A stretch of 64,000 nt of DNA from assembly GCF_017254865.1 (NCBI RefSeq), contig NZ_JAFKCV010000010.1, positions 62,001 through 126,000 of the forward strand. The letters run 5' to 3'. The notes under the pieces are model-generated. The model saw only the letters and a list, made by a program, of their open reading frames with translations. It had not been told where the DNA came from and did no database searches. The position numbers and the translations under genes were made by a program. Below, in pieces: positions 46,310 through 56,668 of this stretch. The stretch is from Bowmanella dokdonensis. Its GTDB lineage: Bacteria; Pseudomonadota; Gammaproteobacteria; Enterobacterales; Alteromonadaceae. Every line of letters begins with the position of its first letter. Within the stretch, counting starts at the first letter, position 1.

Positions 46310-46394
46310 ACCGCGGCCCTTGAATCCGGCTGTTTACGGCTGTGTTCGGGGGTAAATAAGGTAATGTCAACGCTTAACGAGTTTAGAGGCAACT

Positions 46395-46646
46395 ATGGTT
46401 ACTATTCGTTTACAGCGTGGTGGCGCTAAAAAAGCTCCATTTTATCAGGTCGTGGTGGCTGACAGCCGCCGTGCGCGCGATGGCCGTTTCATTGAGAAAA
46501 TTGGCTTTTTCAACCCGACTGCTCAAGGTCAGGAAGAAAAACTGCGTATCGATCTGGACCGTGTTGAGCATTGGGTCGGTGTAGGTGCAAGCCTGTCTGA
46601 CCGCGTTGCTCGTCTGGTCAAAGATGCAAAAAAGGCCGCTGCGTAA
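46395..46646 (+). CDS. rpsP: 30S ribosomal protein bS16
   Basis: 83 residues with the invariant bS16 opening [20 protein letters not shown] and [17 protein letters not shown]. First gene of the rpsP-rimM-trmD-rplS operon. AGAGG precedes the ATG. Confidence 0.98.
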   Translation: MVTIRLQRGGAKKAPFYQVVVADSRRARDGRFIEKIGFFNPTAQGQEEKLRIDLDRVEHWVGVGASLSDRVARLVKDAKKAAA

Positions 46647-46668
46647 GCAGGCCGACTGAGGTATAGGA

Positions 46669-47199
46669 ATGAGTGACGCGTCTGAAACTCTGGTGGTAGG
46701 CAAAATCGGTGCGCCTTATGGTGTCAAAGGTTGGGTCAAGATCACTTCCTATACTGACGTACCCGAGGGGATTTTCGATTACGCGCCCTGGTTGTTAAAG
46801 ACCGAGGGCGGGCTGAAAGAACTGAAGGTAGACCAATGGCGTGAACACAACAACGGTTTAGTCGCCAAGCTCGACGGGGTGGATGACAGGGATGCAGTCG
46901 ACAGACTGAAAAACCTGGAGATCTGCATCCAGGCAGAGCAACTGCCGGAGCTGGAAGAAGGTGATTTTTACTGGCGTGATCTGGTAGGGATGCGTGTGGT
47001 TAACCTCAAAGGTTACGACATGGGTACTGTCAGGGAACTGTTTGAGACGGGCTCCAACGACGTGATGGTCGTCAAAGCCAATATCAATGACGCCTTTGGT
47101 CAGAAAGAACGCATGATCCCTTATCTGTTGGACCAGGTGGTCAAACAGGTGGATCGGGCGGAGAAAACCATCACTGTGGATTGGGAAGCGGATTTCTGA
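46669..47199 (+). CDS. rimM: Ribosome maturation factor RimM
   Basis: 176 residues: N-terminal beta-barrel ([17 protein letters not shown]) and C-terminal PRC barrel ([35 protein letters not shown]). It binds uS19 and helps mature the 30S head. Its stop codon shares a base with the trmD start (TGATG). Confidence 0.97.
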   Translation: MSDASETLVVGKIGAPYGVKGWVKITSYTDVPEGIFDYAPWLLKTEGGLKELKVDQWREHNNGLVAKLDGVDDRDAVDRLKNLEICIQAEQLPELEEGDFYWRDLVGMRVVNLKGYDMGTVRELFETGSNDVMVVKANINDAFGQKERMIPYLLDQVVKQVDRAEKTITVDWEADF

Positions 47200-47975
47200 T
47201 GACCCGCAAGTTTTGTGTGGTCAGTTTGTTTCCGGACATGTTCGACAATTTCACCCAGCAGGGTGTGTTTGGTCGGGCAGTCAGATCGGGGCTGATACAG
47301 GTCGACTGTTTCAATCCCAGAGACTTTACCCATGACAAGCATCGTACAGTGGACGATAGGCCTTATGGCGGCGGCCCCGGTATGTTGATGATGGTTCAAC
47401 CGCTGACAGACGCAATCCATGCAGCCAAACAGGCGGCGGGAGACAACTCCAGGGTGATCTATTTGTCACCCCAGGGTAAAAAGCTGGATCAGCAGGGAGT
47501 TCAGGCCCTTTCCCAAACGGAAAACCTGGTTCTGGTAGCTGGTCGCTACGAAGGCATCGACGAGCGGGTCATAGAAGCCGAGGTAGACGAAGAATGGTCT
47601 ATCGGCGACTACGTCCTCAGTGGCGGGGAACTCCCGGCCATGGTGTTGATGGATGCGATAGCGCGATTTGTGCCCGGAGTTCTCGGTCATGAACAATCCG
47701 CCGAGCAGGACTCATTCAATGATGGTCTGCTGGATTGCCCGCACTATACCCGTCCGGAGAATCTCGACGGTCGCCCGGTTCCGGAAGTACTACTGTCCGG
47801 TAACCATGAAAAAATCAGGCAGTGGCGGTTAAAACAGTCGCTGGGAAGAACCTGGCAACGACGCCCTGAATTGTTAAACGACCTGGCTCTGACTGAGGAG
47901 CAAAAGCGATTATTGAGGCAATTTCAAAGTGAATTGTCCCAGCAGCAAGCGCCTTTGCAGCAAGATGACAGTTAA
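47199..47975 (+). CDS. trmD: tRNA (guanine-N1)-methyltransferase TrmD
   Basis: 258 residues from the ATG coupled to the rimM stop. SPOUT trefoil-knot motifs [14 protein letters not shown] and [15 protein letters not shown], and [19 protein letters not shown], are all present. It makes m1G37 in tRNAs using SAM and is essential for frame maintenance. Confidence 0.98.
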   Translation: MTRKFCVVSLFPDMFDNFTQQGVFGRAVRSGLIQVDCFNPRDFTHDKHRTVDDRPYGGGPGMLMMVQPLTDAIHAAKQAAGDNSRVIYLSPQGKKLDQQGVQALSQTENLVLVAGRYEGIDERVIEAEVDEEWSIGDYVLSGGELPAMVLMDAIARFVPGVLGHEQSAEQDSFNDGLLDCPHYTRPENLDGRPVPEVLLSGNHEKIRQWRLKQSLGRTWQRRPELLNDLALTEEQKRLLRQFQSELSQQQAPLQQDDS

Positions 47976-47994
47976 TCCAGGATGAGAGGTTATG

Positions 47995-48354
47995 ATGAGC
48001 AAAATCAATCAAGATATCATCAAGCGTATTGAAGAAGAACAGTTGAAAAAAGACGTTCCTGCTTTCGGCCCAGGTGACACTGTGATCGTTCAGGTACGGG
48101 TTAAGGAAGGCGACAAAGAGCGTCTTCAGGCTTACGAAGGCGTTGTTATCGCCAAGCGTAACCGTGGTCTGCACTCTGCATTCACCGTGCGTAAGATTTC
48201 CAGCGGTGAAGGCGTTGAGCGTGTATTCCAGACTCACAGCCCAGCTGTCGCTTCCATCGAAGTGAAGCGTCGCGGTGCCGTACGTCGCGCCAAACTGTAC
48301 TATCTGCGTGAGCGTAGCGGTAAGTCTGCACGTATCAAAGAAAAACTTAACTAA
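47995..48354 (+). CDS. rplS: 50S ribosomal protein bL19
   Basis: 119 residues. The highly conserved core ([49 protein letters not shown]) is plain. Two consecutive ATGs are possible; the second fits the AGAGG spacing better. A textbook terminator follows. Confidence 0.98.
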   Translation: MSKINQDIIKRIEEEQLKKDVPAFGPGDTVIVQVRVKEGDKERLQAYEGVVIAKRNRGLHSAFTVRKISSGEGVERVFQTHSPAVASIEVKRRGAVRRAKLYYLRERSGKSARIKEKLN

Positions 48355-48383
48355 GATTAATTTTCCCGTTGACATACCTTATA

Positions 48384-48413
48384 AAAAAGCCCGGCAATTG
48401 CCGGGCTTTTTAC
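48384..48413 (+). terminator. Terminator of the rpsP-rplS operon
   Basis: GCCCGGC - AATT - GCCGGGC palindrome with A run before and TTTTTA after. Confidence 0.92.
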
Positions 48414-48495
48414 TTTTTATCAAAGCCTTTTATCTTGCATGTCGCTTTACCAAACCTCCGTAGTTACTTCATTCAAATGAAGTATTTCTTTTTAT

Positions 48496-48523
48496 TTGAC
48501 ATGCAACCATATGGTTGCATATT
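48496..48523 (+). promoter_or_regulatory. Promoter and palindromic operator of arsR-SRPBCC operon
   Basis: TTGACA (48496-48501) and a -10 like CATATT (48518-48523) flank a perfect 20-base palindrome with half-site ATGCAACCAT (48501-48520). The predicted transcription start is only about two bases before the arsR ATG at 48532. An ArsR dimer bound there would cover the whole spacer and block polymerase, implying autorepression. Confidence 0.7.
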
Positions 48524-48531
48524 GTCTTGTC

Positions 48532-48840
48532 ATGGATATTTTCAGTGCCCTTGCCGACCCCAAACGACGCCAGTTGATCGAAGCACTCTGGCTGCATGGT
48601 CCGTTGTCCATCAAGCAGCTCAGTGAAGGGGCTGGCATCAGTCGTCAGGCCATTACCAAGCATCTGGATATCCTGATTAAGGCGAAGATTGTTTCGGCTG
48701 AATTTGCTGGCAAGGAACGACTCCACCGGCTCAATCCAAAGCCTATTGAACGGGTGGCGCTGTGGTTACAACCCTTTGCCGAACAGTGGGATGAACGATT
48801 GTCCCGACTTAAACATTATCTGGGAGAAGATCATGAGTGA
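48532..48840 (+). CDS. ArsR-family winged-helix repressor
   Basis: 102 residues opening MDIFSALADPKRRQLIEAL, with recognition helix GISRQAITKHLDIL (about 38-51) and wing. It lacks the metal-binding CVC motif of classical ArsR, as do members paired with SRPBCC proteins. No Shine-Dalgarno is visible and the predicted start of transcription abuts the ATG, so the mRNA may be leaderless. It overlaps the next gene by 8 bases. Confidence 0.85.
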   Translation: MDIFSALADPKRRQLIEALWLHGPLSIKQLSEGAGISRQAITKHLDILIKAKIVSAEFAGKERLHRLNPKPIERVALWLQPFAEQWDERLSRLKHYLGEDHE

Positions 48841-49264
48841 CATAGACAGCATCAGCAGACAGCTGGAATTCAATCAGTCCATCGAACAGGTCTGGCAGGC
48901 CATTAGCGACCCGGCTAAGGTCAGTCAGTGGTTTGGCTCCAGAGCCGATTACCAGTTGGCCGAGGGAAGTGAAGGCTGGTTTGAATGGCCTGAAGAGGTC
49001 TGTTCGGGGCGCTTCGCTATGCGAATTGAAAGGGTAGAACCTAACCGCTTTCTGGCCTGGCGCTGGATGCAGGATAAGGATGTGCCCTTTGCTGCTGAAC
49101 AATCCACTCTGGTTGAGTGGTCGCTGGAGCAGACCGATGGCGGCACCCGCCTGACACTGAAAGAGTCCGGCTTTTTGAATCATCACCAGCGGAAAATGAA
49201 TGTACAGGGCTGGCACCAGGAACTTAACGATCTGTACGCTTGTCTTGCCGACATGGCTGCCTGA
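48833..49264 (+). CDS. SRPBCC (AHSA1-like) domain protein
   Basis: 143 residues with the START-like AHSA1 pattern: IEQVWQAISDPAKVSQWFG, GRFAMRIERVEPNRFLAWRW, STLVEWSLEQTDGGTRLTL and the C-terminal helix. The fold has a hydrophobic ligand pocket. It forms an arsR-SRPBCC pair translated from overlapping frames (ATGAGTGA); the regulator probably controls expression in response to the same ligand. Ligand unknown. Confidence 0.83.
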   Translation: MSDIDSISRQLEFNQSIEQVWQAISDPAKVSQWFGSRADYQLAEGSEGWFEWPEEVCSGRFAMRIERVEPNRFLAWRWMQDKDVPFAAEQSTLVEWSLEQTDGGTRLTLKESGFLNHHQRKMNVQGWHQELNDLYACLADMAA

Positions 49265-49332
49265 CGACGGCCACTGGATCCCATTCACGCAGAAGGATAA
49301 TCTTGCCGGTCTGATAACAAACAAGGAAATCT

Positions 49333-50727
49333 ATGCAGCTTATTGGGACCCTTAAACCTACTGTGATGTTATTACTTTGTGCGCTGAGTCTGGCCGTCCA
49401 ATCGGCGGCCATGGACAGCGCCACCCTGGATAAGGCCGCACAGCTCAGGGACCAGGCCCTGACATCTGACCAGGCTTATAAGTTACTGGAGTCCCTGACT
49501 ACAGAGGTGGGGCCGCGACTGGCAGGTTCAGACAAGGAACTGGAGGCTATCGAATGGGCCAAGACTAAATTCAGGGAGATGGGATTTGACAAAGTCTGGA
49601 CCGAGCCCGTGAAAGTCAAGCAATGGCAGCGCCTGTCCGAATCCGCCGCCGTCATCGCACCTTTTACCCAGCCGCTGCAGATTTCCACTCTTGGTCACTC
49701 TGTCTCTACACCACCAGGGGGCGCAACAGGGGAGATAGCCCATTTTGCCACCCTGGAGGCGCTGGAAAAGGCCAGTCCCGGTGAGGTAAAGGACAAGATT
49801 GTCTTTATCTCAAACCGAATGCACAGACATAAGACAGGCTCAGGTTACGGTCCTGCCGTGCGAGCCAGGGGGGAGGGAGCCAGTATCGCCGGCGCCATGG
49901 GCGCCAAGGCGCTGTTGATCCGGTCTATTGGTACCGATAGCCACCGGCTGCCCCATACCGGCGTACTAAGATATGACGAAGATAAGCCAAAAATTGCGGC
50001 TGCCGCTTTGTCAAACCCGGATGCTGACTTACTGGAGAGGATGCTGGAGCGGGGCAATCCCGTCAGCCTTACCGTCAACATCCAAACCCGGGATAAGGGC
50101 GAAGTGGAAGTCGCTAACGTCATCGGCGAGATCCAGGGCCGCACCAAGCCCGATGAGGTAGTATTGTTAGGGGCACACCTTGATAGTTGGGATCTGGGCA
50201 CAGGCGCAGTGGACGACGGCGCAGGCGTGGCCCTGACCATGGCGGCGGCCAATCTGATTCAGGATAGCCTCAAACAACGCCCTTACCGCACCATCCGGGT
50301 GGTATTGTTTGCCGCCGAGGAAGTGGGCCTGGTGGGTGCCAAAGCTTATGCAGCTGCACACCAAGATGATATGGACAAACATATTATCGGCGCTGAATCC
50401 GATTTTGGGGCCGGTCCGGTCTGGGCCCTGTCGGCCAAAGTCGGTGCGCAGGCTTTGCCGGTCATCGACAGCATGGCGCAACTGATGGGTGCCCTAGGGG
50501 TAGTCAGAAGCGACAGCATTGCCTCTGGTGGTCCGGACGTGGGACAAATGGTTAAACTGGGGATGCCTGCGGTGGACTTGATGCAGGATGGCACGGACTA
50601 TTTCGACTTACACCATACGGCTGATGACACACTGGATAAGGTGGACCCAAAGGCGTTGCAGCAGAATCTGGCCGCCTGGACGGTGTTTGCCTACCTTGCT
50701 GCCCAGTGGCCCGGGTCCTTTCGGTAA
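49333..50727 (+). CDS. Exported M28 family aminopeptidase/carboxypeptidase
   Basis: 464 residues with a signal peptide (cleavage near QSA-A, residue 22). A protease-associated-like insert (about 130-230) is followed by the M28 metal sites: GAHLDSWDLGTGAVDDGAG (His and Asp ligands), FAAEEVGLVGA (catalytic and bridging Glu), ESDFG and a C-terminal HHTADDTLDKVD. The layout is that of carboxypeptidase Q-like enzymes, with two zinc ions. It hydrolyses peptides in the periplasm or outside. AAGGAAATC precedes the ATG. Confidence 0.9.
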   Translation: MQLIGTLKPTVMLLLCALSLAVQSAAMDSATLDKAAQLRDQALTSDQAYKLLESLTTEVGPRLAGSDKELEAIEWAKTKFREMGFDKVWTEPVKVKQWQRLSESAAVIAPFTQPLQISTLGHSVSTPPGGATGEIAHFATLEALEKASPGEVKDKIVFISNRMHRHKTGSGYGPAVRARGEGASIAGAMGAKALLIRSIGTDSHRLPHTGVLRYDEDKPKIAAAALSNPDADLLERMLERGNPVSLTVNIQTRDKGEVEVANVIGEIQGRTKPDEVVLLGAHLDSWDLGTGAVDDGAGVALTMAAANLIQDSLKQRPYRTIRVVLFAAEEVGLVGAKAYAAAHQDDMDKHIIGAESDFGAGPVWALSAKVGAQALPVIDSMAQLMGALGVVRSDSIASGGPDVGQMVKLGMPAVDLMQDGTDYFDLHHTADDTLDKVDPKALQQNLAAWTVFAYLAAQWPGSFR

Positions 50728-50752
50728 GATTCCAGGTTTGGCGCCAACAGGT

Positions 50753-51208
50753 TCATGAGCGGCCTTTGTGCCTGGCCAGGTAACTGTCCAGGCCATTGGC
50801 AAAGGCCTGTTTCTCCCTGGCTCCCAGCGGTGGCGGTCCTCCTGACTGCACGCCGCTGGCGCGCATCGTATCCATAAAATCCCGCATATTCAGACGCTGG
50901 CGGATATTTTCGCCGGAATAGACTTCACCCCGGGGATTCAGGGCTTCGGCACCTTTGGCGATGACATCGGCGGCCAGCGGAATATCGGCAGTCACCACCA
51001 GATCACCTGGCTGGACCCGTAGTACGATCTCGTTGTCGGCCTCATCAAAGCCGGATGAGACCACCAGCGAACGGACAAAGCGTGAGGCCGGAGTCCGAAG
51101 GGGCTGATTGGCGACCAGCAGGGTCTCGGTTTGGGTGCGTTCGGCAGCGCGGAACAGGATTTCCTTGATCACCACAGGACAGGCGTCGGCATCGACCCAT
51201 ATTGTCAT
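50753..51208 (-). CDS. YaiI/YqxD family (DUF188) protein
   Basis: 151 residues with the PIN-like opening [18 protein letters not shown] and AANQPLRTP-type block, [26 protein letters not shown] and [18 protein letters not shown]. Cytoplasmic, function unproven, possibly nuclease-like by fold. It is convergent with the M28 gene. Confidence 0.9.
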   Translation of the reverse strand: MTIWVDADACPVVIKEILFRAAERTQTETLLVANQPLRTPASRFVRSLVVSSGFDEADNEIVLRVQPGDLVVTADIPLAADVIAKGAEALNPRGEVYSGENIRQRLNMRDFMDTMRASGVQSGGPPPLGAREKQAFANGLDSYLARHKGRS

Positions 51209-51239
51209 AACAGATTAATTCCTTGGACTTCAGGTGAGC

Positions 51240-52655
51240 TCAGTGGCTGACGCAGACCCTGTCGCGCCCCTGAGACTTGGCTTCATACAGAGCCTGATCG
51301 GCCCTCTCCAGACATTTCGTCATGTTCTCCCGGGGCTGCAATTCCGCCACCCCAAAGCTGCAACTAAGGGACAACCCCCCTGAAAACCGCCGCTGACGTA
51401 CTTTACCGGCAATGCGTTCTGCAAGTTTACCGGCCTCTGACAACTCCGTCTGGTGGCAAAGAATAACAAACTCTTCACCTCCCCAACGGGCAACAATGTC
51501 CTGGTCCCGCACACAGCGGGTCAGCACCCCGGACAGCTCCGCCAGAATGGTATCGCCACAGGCATGACCGTGGCAATCATTGATCTCTTTGAAGTGATCA
51601 ATATCCAGGATGATCAGGCAGGTTTTGTCATGTTGCTGTGACTGGCGTTGCTCCTGCTGGATACGCAGGTTGAAGTAATGGCGGTTATACAGCTTGGTCA
51701 GCGGATCATGATTGGAGAGAAACTGCAGCTCGGCATTGGTGTCCTCCAACTGACTCCGCAGTGACTCCAGCTGCTGATTTTTGGTGGCAAGTCGCAAGCT
51801 GTAGCGTCGAATACTGATGTTCCAGATAAACAGCAGTAGCAGCACTGCCAGGGTCACCGCCACCACCTGCCAAACCAGATCGTAATTGTTGTTCTGGATA
51901 ATTCGCAGATTAATCCAGCGTTGTTGAATATCCAGATGTTCCTCTTCGCTGATGCTGGCCAGCGCCTTATTTAACGCCGGCAGGAGATATGTCAGCTCAG
52001 GGGCGACACCTATTCGCAATTCGTCCTGGGGGCCACCCCAGCCGGCAATCTTCAGGTTAAATAGAGCGGCCTGCTGGATGTGGGCGTTGACCGAGTAAAG
52101 AGAGCCGGCAAACAAATCTGCCTTGCCCTCTGACACGGCCTGCAGGCCGTGCTTTTCGCTTTTAACGACCAGTGTTCTGATTTTTGGATAGTATTTTTGC
52201 ACATATTCCAGTAAGCGGTAATCCTGGGGCAGTGCCAGCAGCCTGTCGCCAATATTGGTAAAGCCCTGTAGAAAAGGCTCGTCTTTTCTCGACACCAATA
52301 CGTTGGGAGCATAGAAATACACATCGCTGAACCCCAGATAACTTTCCCGGTGCTCGCTGCGATTTAACATGGGCGATAATTGGCATGTACCCGTCTTAAG
52401 GGCATCAATGGTTTGCTGCCAGCTTTGGGTCGGCAGTAGCTCCAGATCCAGGCCGGCCCTTTCGGCCACCAACCTCAGATAGTCAGAGGCCATCCCCGTG
52501 TGACTGCCTGCATCAATGGCCTCGTAAGGCATCCAATCGGGGTCCACACAGTAGCGCAACGGGTGCTCCATTGGTGGCGGAGCTTGCCGGGCCCAGACAG
52601 AGTGAAGGCAGAGAAATGCACTAAACAACACTAGCCAGCGAAGAAGGCAATCCAT
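51240..52655 (-). CDS. Periplasmic-sensor diguanylate cyclase (SBP_bac_3-GGDEF)
   Basis: About 471 residues from the ATG at 52655, which has GGA at good distance; two upstream ATGs are in frame. Signal peptide 1-23, type 3 solute-binding domain (about 30-260, RYCVDPDWMPYEAID...), transmembrane helix (about 270-290), coiled coil (KNQQLESLRSQLEDTNAELQ), GGDEF domain with active GGEEF. The allosteric I-site RDQD stands exactly five residues before GGEEF, so product inhibition is expected. It should sense a small solute and make c-di-GMP. It has no EAL domain, unlike the other c-di-GMP gene in the window. Confidence 0.9.
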   Translation of the reverse strand: MDCLLRWLVLFSAFLCLHSVWARQAPPPMEHPLRYCVDPDWMPYEAIDAGSHTGMASDYLRLVAERAGLDLELLPTQSWQQTIDALKTGTCQLSPMLNRSEHRESYLGFSDVYFYAPNVLVSRKDEPFLQGFTNIGDRLLALPQDYRLLEYVQKYYPKIRTLVVKSEKHGLQAVSEGKADLFAGSLYSVNAHIQQAALFNLKIAGWGGPQDELRIGVAPELTYLLPALNKALASISEEEHLDIQQRWINLRIIQNNNYDLVWQVVAVTLAVLLLLFIWNISIRRYSLRLATKNQQLESLRSQLEDTNAELQFLSNHDPLTKLYNRHYFNLRIQQEQRQSQQHDKTCLIILDIDHFKEINDCHGHACGDTILAELSGVLTRCVRDQDIVARWGGEEFVILCHQTELSEAGKLAERIAGKVRQRRFSGGLSLSCSFGVAELQPRENMTKCLERADQALYEAKSQGRDRVCVSH

Positions 52656-52884
52656 TGGCATCCGTTTACAAATTGATACATTCACAAGGAAGTGTATCGG
52701 CATGCATGTTTAAAATCTAATCAAATCAGAACGAGTCGGATTTTTTCAGATCTTGTGGCTGGGCTTGGGGGGAGAGTGGCTGAACCCTCATTGGACATTT
52801 TTTATCTTGACCAGCTATGGCACACTTGGAAAAAAGGAGCGTGGCTGAGGTGCTACGCAGATAATAATAATTTGGAGCCATCCG

Positions 52885-54420
52885 ATGACAACTAACCCTA
52901 CCTGGACGACCCGGGCGCTGGACAAGATAGAAAAAGTGGGTAATAAGCTACCCGATCCCGCCGTTATTTTTCTGATCAGCATGATCATAGTCTGGGTTTT
53001 GTCAGCCCTGCTGGCGGGGACCAGTTTCGATGCCATAGACCCGAGAACCGGGACCCCGGTGGTGGTCAATAACCTGCTGACCGGTGACAGCATGGCCGAT
53101 TTTATGTCACGCATGGTCACCATCTTCACGACCTTTGCCCCCCTGGGTGTGGTACTGGTCTCCATGCTGGGCATCGGGGTGGCGGAGCATTCCGGTTTTA
53201 TTAACGCCGGGCTCAAACGCATGCTGGATTCCACCCCCGGGTTTCTGCTGACCCCTTCCATTATTCTGGTGGCCATTGTCAGCCATACGGCTACCGATGC
53301 CGGCTATGTGTTGGTGATTCCGCTGGCCGGCGTCATTTTCTACGCTATGGGTCGTCATCCACTGGCAGGGATTGCGGCGGCCTTTGCCGGGGTAAGCGGC
53401 GGTTTCAGCGCCAATTTTATACCCTCGGCCATCGACCCTTTGCTGCAGAGCTTCACCCAAAGCGCAGCGCAGATTATCGACCCGGCCATGCAGGTCAACC
53501 CGCTCAATAACTGGTTCTTTACCAGTGCCTCCAGCATTCTGATCATTCTGCTGGGCTGGTATCTCACTGACCGGGTAATTGAACCCAGGCTCAAGAATAC
53601 GCCGGTTGACGGCGATCCGGATGAAATCCCCCGGTTTGAGGAACTGGATGACAAGGATCGCAAGGCGTTGCGTATTGCCACTATTGTGATGCTGGCCGGT
53701 GTGGGGCTGCTGGTGGCCGCCCTGTGGCCGGCGGACTCGCCGCTGCGCTCTGCTGAAGGAGAACTGACCTCGTTCGCCGCGCCTGTTATGCGCAGTATTG
53801 TGCCACTGATCTTCCTGTTGTTTATCATTCCCGGCACTGTTTACGGCTTTGTGGCAGGCACCTTTAAGACCAGTAAGGATGTGATTGTGGCGATGAGCAA
53901 GTCCATGGACAGCATGAGCTACTACATCGTTATGGCATTTTTCTGTGCCTTGTTTATTGACGCATTTGCCAAGTCCAATCTGGGCGCCTTGCTGGCCATT
54001 GAAGGTGCCCAGTTCCTCAAAACCCTGCAGCTTCCCAGTATGGTAACCATAGTCGGGCTGGTGTTCCTGACCGGTTTTATCAACCTGTTTGTTGGGTCGG
54101 CTTCGGCCAAGTGGGCGCTGCTCGGGCCTATCTTTGTGCCTATGCTGATGCAATTAGGTATTTCACCGGATCTGACCCAAGCCGCCTATCGGGTAGGGGA
54201 CTCCTCTTCCAACATCATCACCCCGCTGATGCCGTACTTTCCGCTGGTGGTGGTCTTCTGTCAGCGTTACGTGAAAAATACCGGCATCGGGACGGTGTTG
54301 TCGCTGATGCTGCCGTTTTCAGTGTGTATCATCATCGCCTGGACGGTATTCCTGCTGCTCTACTGGGCGCTGGGGCTTCCGCTTGGTTTGCAGGCCAGCT
54401 ATGTGTACCCTGCGCCCTGA
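52885..54420 (+). CDS. AbgT family transporter
   Basis: 511 residues with about 11-13 membrane helices. The family opening (LDKIEKVGNKLPDPAVIFLISM) and the central conserved block (FVGSASAKWALLGPIFVPML, then YRVGDSSSNIITPLMPYF) are clear. AbgT proteins import p-aminobenzoyl-glutamate or export sulfonamides by ion coupling. TGGAG lies before the ATG. The DnaJ-related gene follows after 14 bases and may be cotranscribed. Confidence 0.92.
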   Translation: MTTNPTWTTRALDKIEKVGNKLPDPAVIFLISMIIVWVLSALLAGTSFDAIDPRTGTPVVVNNLLTGDSMADFMSRMVTIFTTFAPLGVVLVSMLGIGVAEHSGFINAGLKRMLDSTPGFLLTPSIILVAIVSHTATDAGYVLVIPLAGVIFYAMGRHPLAGIAAAFAGVSGGFSANFIPSAIDPLLQSFTQSAAQIIDPAMQVNPLNNWFFTSASSILIILLGWYLTDRVIEPRLKNTPVDGDPDEIPRFEELDDKDRKALRIATIVMLAGVGLLVAALWPADSPLRSAEGELTSFAAPVMRSIVPLIFLLFIIPGTVYGFVAGTFKTSKDVIVAMSKSMDSMSYYIVMAFFCALFIDAFAKSNLGALLAIEGAQFLKTLQLPSMVTIVGLVFLTGFINLFVGSASAKWALLGPIFVPMLMQLGISPDLTQAAYRVGDSSSNIITPLMPYFPLVVVFCQRYVKNTGIGTVLSLMLPFSVCIIIAWTVFLLLYWALGLPLGLQASYVYPAP

Positions 54421-54434
54421 GCAAGGAGTGAGGC

Positions 54435-55010
54435 GTGACTGACACGCCGGCTCTTAAGAGTCTGCTGCACAACTGGCTGCAGCAGACTCCTGAAGGGTTG
54501 AGTGAGTATGAACTCATCCAGCGTCTTAAGTCGCCTGAGGCTGGCATCTATCCACCCTCCCTGGATCTGTCGGATCCCCTTGTCCTGTTTAAGAGCCACT
54601 TTTTGCTGTTCAACCAGCTGTATGGCCTGCGTGATGAATTACGCCGCACCGGACTGGGTGACCTGCTGATTTCGGCCAGCCGGATCCAATTGTTACCTGC
54701 CACGGCAGGTAGCCCGGGAATCGCCTCACAGGATAGCCTGCGGGACTACTATATGGATTGGCAGCATTTCGAGCAGAGCAGTCGCGAGGGGGTGACAGAT
54801 CTGCTGGATGATTTCTGGCGGCGGATGGCCGGTGTCCTGTCAGAAGACGAGCGCAGGGAAGCACTGCGTATTCTTGAGTTACCGGAAGATGCAGATACCC
54901 GGCAGATACGCCGCCAGTACAAGCGCCTGATGCACAAGCATCATCCGGACAAGGGAGGGGAAGGGCAACGCAGCCGGGCGCTGACCGAGGCTTACAGAAA
55001 ACTGCTCTGA
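54435..55010 (+). CDS. DnaJ-related protein with C-terminal J domain
   Basis: 191 residues from a GTG start with AAGGAGTGA upstream. The N-terminal 120 residues match the DNAJ_related type ([41 protein letters not shown]). The J domain occupies about 140-191 and keeps the HPD tripeptide (HHPDKGG), so it can stimulate an Hsp70. No zinc-finger or client-binding domain is present. Its 3' end overlaps the convergent chemoreceptor gene by 19 bases. Confidence 0.85.
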   Translation: MTDTPALKSLLHNWLQQTPEGLSEYELIQRLKSPEAGIYPPSLDLSDPLVLFKSHFLLFNQLYGLRDELRRTGLGDLLISASRIQLLPATAGSPGIASQDSLRDYYMDWQHFEQSSREGVTDLLDDFWRRMAGVLSEDERREALRILELPEDADTRQIRRQYKRLMHKHHPDKGGEGQRSRALTEAYRKLL

Positions 55011-56668
55011 AGCCTGCCGCCCTGCCATCCTTCTGGGGGTACCTTAGTCGATTCACCGACGGTCAGGGTAGCCACCACAGTATTCAGATTTCGCGACGCC
55101 TGATGTACGGCATTGGAGACATCTTTTCTAGAGGAAAGCTGCATGTAATGCTCCGAAGAGTCCGCTACCCGTTCCACACAAGCTTGCATTTGCCCCAGCA
55201 CGGACGATTGTTCTGCCGACACCTGATTGAGCTCATTGACGACCTTACCCATTTCGGACACCTCTGCCACCAATTCATGCAGTCGCCCCAGGGCATTGCT
55301 GGCTTCCTGCGCGTTGGCCTGACACAGGGCATTCCCTTGTTGCATGGCTGCCACCGCGCCGGCGGAATCCCGGGCGAAGCTATCGAGCATGCTCTGTATG
55401 TCGGCAGTGGAAGACTGGGTCTTGGAGGCAAGGGTCCTGACTTCGTCTGCTACCACGGCAAAGCCCCGTCCCTGCTCACCGGCACGGGCTGCTTCGATCG
55501 CGGCGTTCAGGGCCAGCAGGTTGGTTTGGTCGGCAATCTCATTGATGACCCCCACGACTTTGGTGATGTTGATACTCTTGGTTTGCAGATCTTCGATCAT
55601 CCGGCTGGTTTGTGCTGTGTTGCTGACAAGGCGACTGAAGCCTTCATTGGCTTTGTCAAAGATACCGAAGCAGGCATCCACGCTTTGCCTAGCCCGGGAG
55701 GTGGAGTCTGAGACCTGCGTTGTAACCCGTTGCAGTCCGGCCACAATCCGGGTCAGCTCCTGCATACCGGATTGTAGCTGGTCTGATACCTGCTGTTGTC
55801 CGGTGGCGCCGTCACTGATCATTTTGCTGATCTCGTTCAGGGCCTCGAATGACTGACTGACATCCTGCTCTGCCTGTCTTAGCAGGTCAACTGTCCCAAT
55901 CATGCGGGCCTGCATATGCCGGGTGGCACTGGCCAGCTTGCCCAGTTCGTGGCCACTGTGGTATGTCACCGGCTCTTCATACTGGCAGTTCATCAGCCCA
56001 TGCACGCCGTTGGTGATCAGCCTGGTCGGGTTGATCACGTTTTGCCGCAACACATACATGACCAATGCCACGGTGGCAAAAGACAAGGTCAGGCAAAGCA
56101 ACAGAATGGACCGGATCCCGCTCTGAGTAGCTTGCTCCAGGGCATGCATTTGCTCCTTTGCGTGGCTGGCGATGTTTTGTTCCAGCTTGGCCAGCCGTGC
56201 GGCAGGCTCACGGTCCATGCCCTTGACCACCCGATCGCCGAACTTGGGCTCGAAGCCTGCCTGGATAAACTGTTGCAGGCCTGAACGATATTGTTGGGCC
56301 ATGGTCAGGTGAGCCTGACGGAAGGTGTCAATATCAGTCAGTATGGTTGTTGGCAAATTGTAGTGTCGCTGAAGATCATCCAACTGCTGTTGGATCTTTT
56401 CTTCCTGGGCAACGAAACTGCCCCAGTATTTATCCAGATTTTTCTGCTCGTAGCCGCGCAGCAGCACATTCTTCCATTCCTGGACCTGGGTCTTGAAATT
56501 GGCCAGCACACTGGAAGCCAGGCGTTCTGCGGCGATGGTGCCGGACTCCAACTGCTTGAACTGATTGACAATCCGGTGACTTTGGTACAGGGAAGCCATA
56601 TTCAGCAGGATCATGACAACAAGACCGAATAAGACGGGAAGAGAAATGATGTGGCTGAGTTTTTTCAA
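54992..56668 (-). CDS. Methyl-accepting chemotaxis protein
   Basis: 558 residues: transmembrane helix 1 (about 9-28), periplasmic helical sensor (30-190), helix 2 (about 190-212), HAMP, and cytoplasmic signalling coiled coil with the hairpin tip [20 protein letters not shown] and [12 protein letters not shown]. The tip sequence identifies an MCP of the 40-helix style used to activate CheA. The ligand domain is a four-helix-bundle type; its ligand is unknown. No CheB/R-binding pentapeptide is seen at the C-terminus. Confidence 0.93.
   Translation of the reverse strand: MKKLSHIISLPVLFGLVVMILLNMASLYQSHRIVNQFKQLESGTIAAERLASSVLANFKTQVQEWKNVLLRGYEQKNLDKYWGSFVAQEEKIQQQLDDLQRHYNLPTTILTDIDTFRQAHLTMAQQYRSGLQQFIQAGFEPKFGDRVVKGMDREPAARLAKLEQNIASHAKEQMHALEQATQSGIRSILLLCLTLSFATVALVMYVLRQNVINPTRLITNGVHGLMNCQYEEPVTYHSGHELGKLASATRHMQARMIGTVDLLRQAEQDVSQSFEALNEISKMISDGATGQQQVSDQLQSGMQELTRIVAGLQRVTTQVSDSTSRARQSVDACFGIFDKANEGFSRLVSNTAQTSRMIEDLQTKSINITKVVGVINEIADQTNLLALNAAIEAARAGEQGRGFAVVADEVRTLASKTQSSTADIQSMLDSFARDSAGAVAAMQQGNALCQANAQEASNALGRLHELVAEVSEMGKVVNELNQVSAEQSSVLGQMQACVERVADSSEHYMQLSSRKDVSNAVHQASRNLNTVVATLTVGESTKVPPEGWQGGRLQSSFL

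Noticed and set aside
53107-54153. 348-residue minus-strand ORF opposite the AbgT gene
   Set aside because: Antisense shadow; His/Gln-rich composition is an artefact of the opposite frame.
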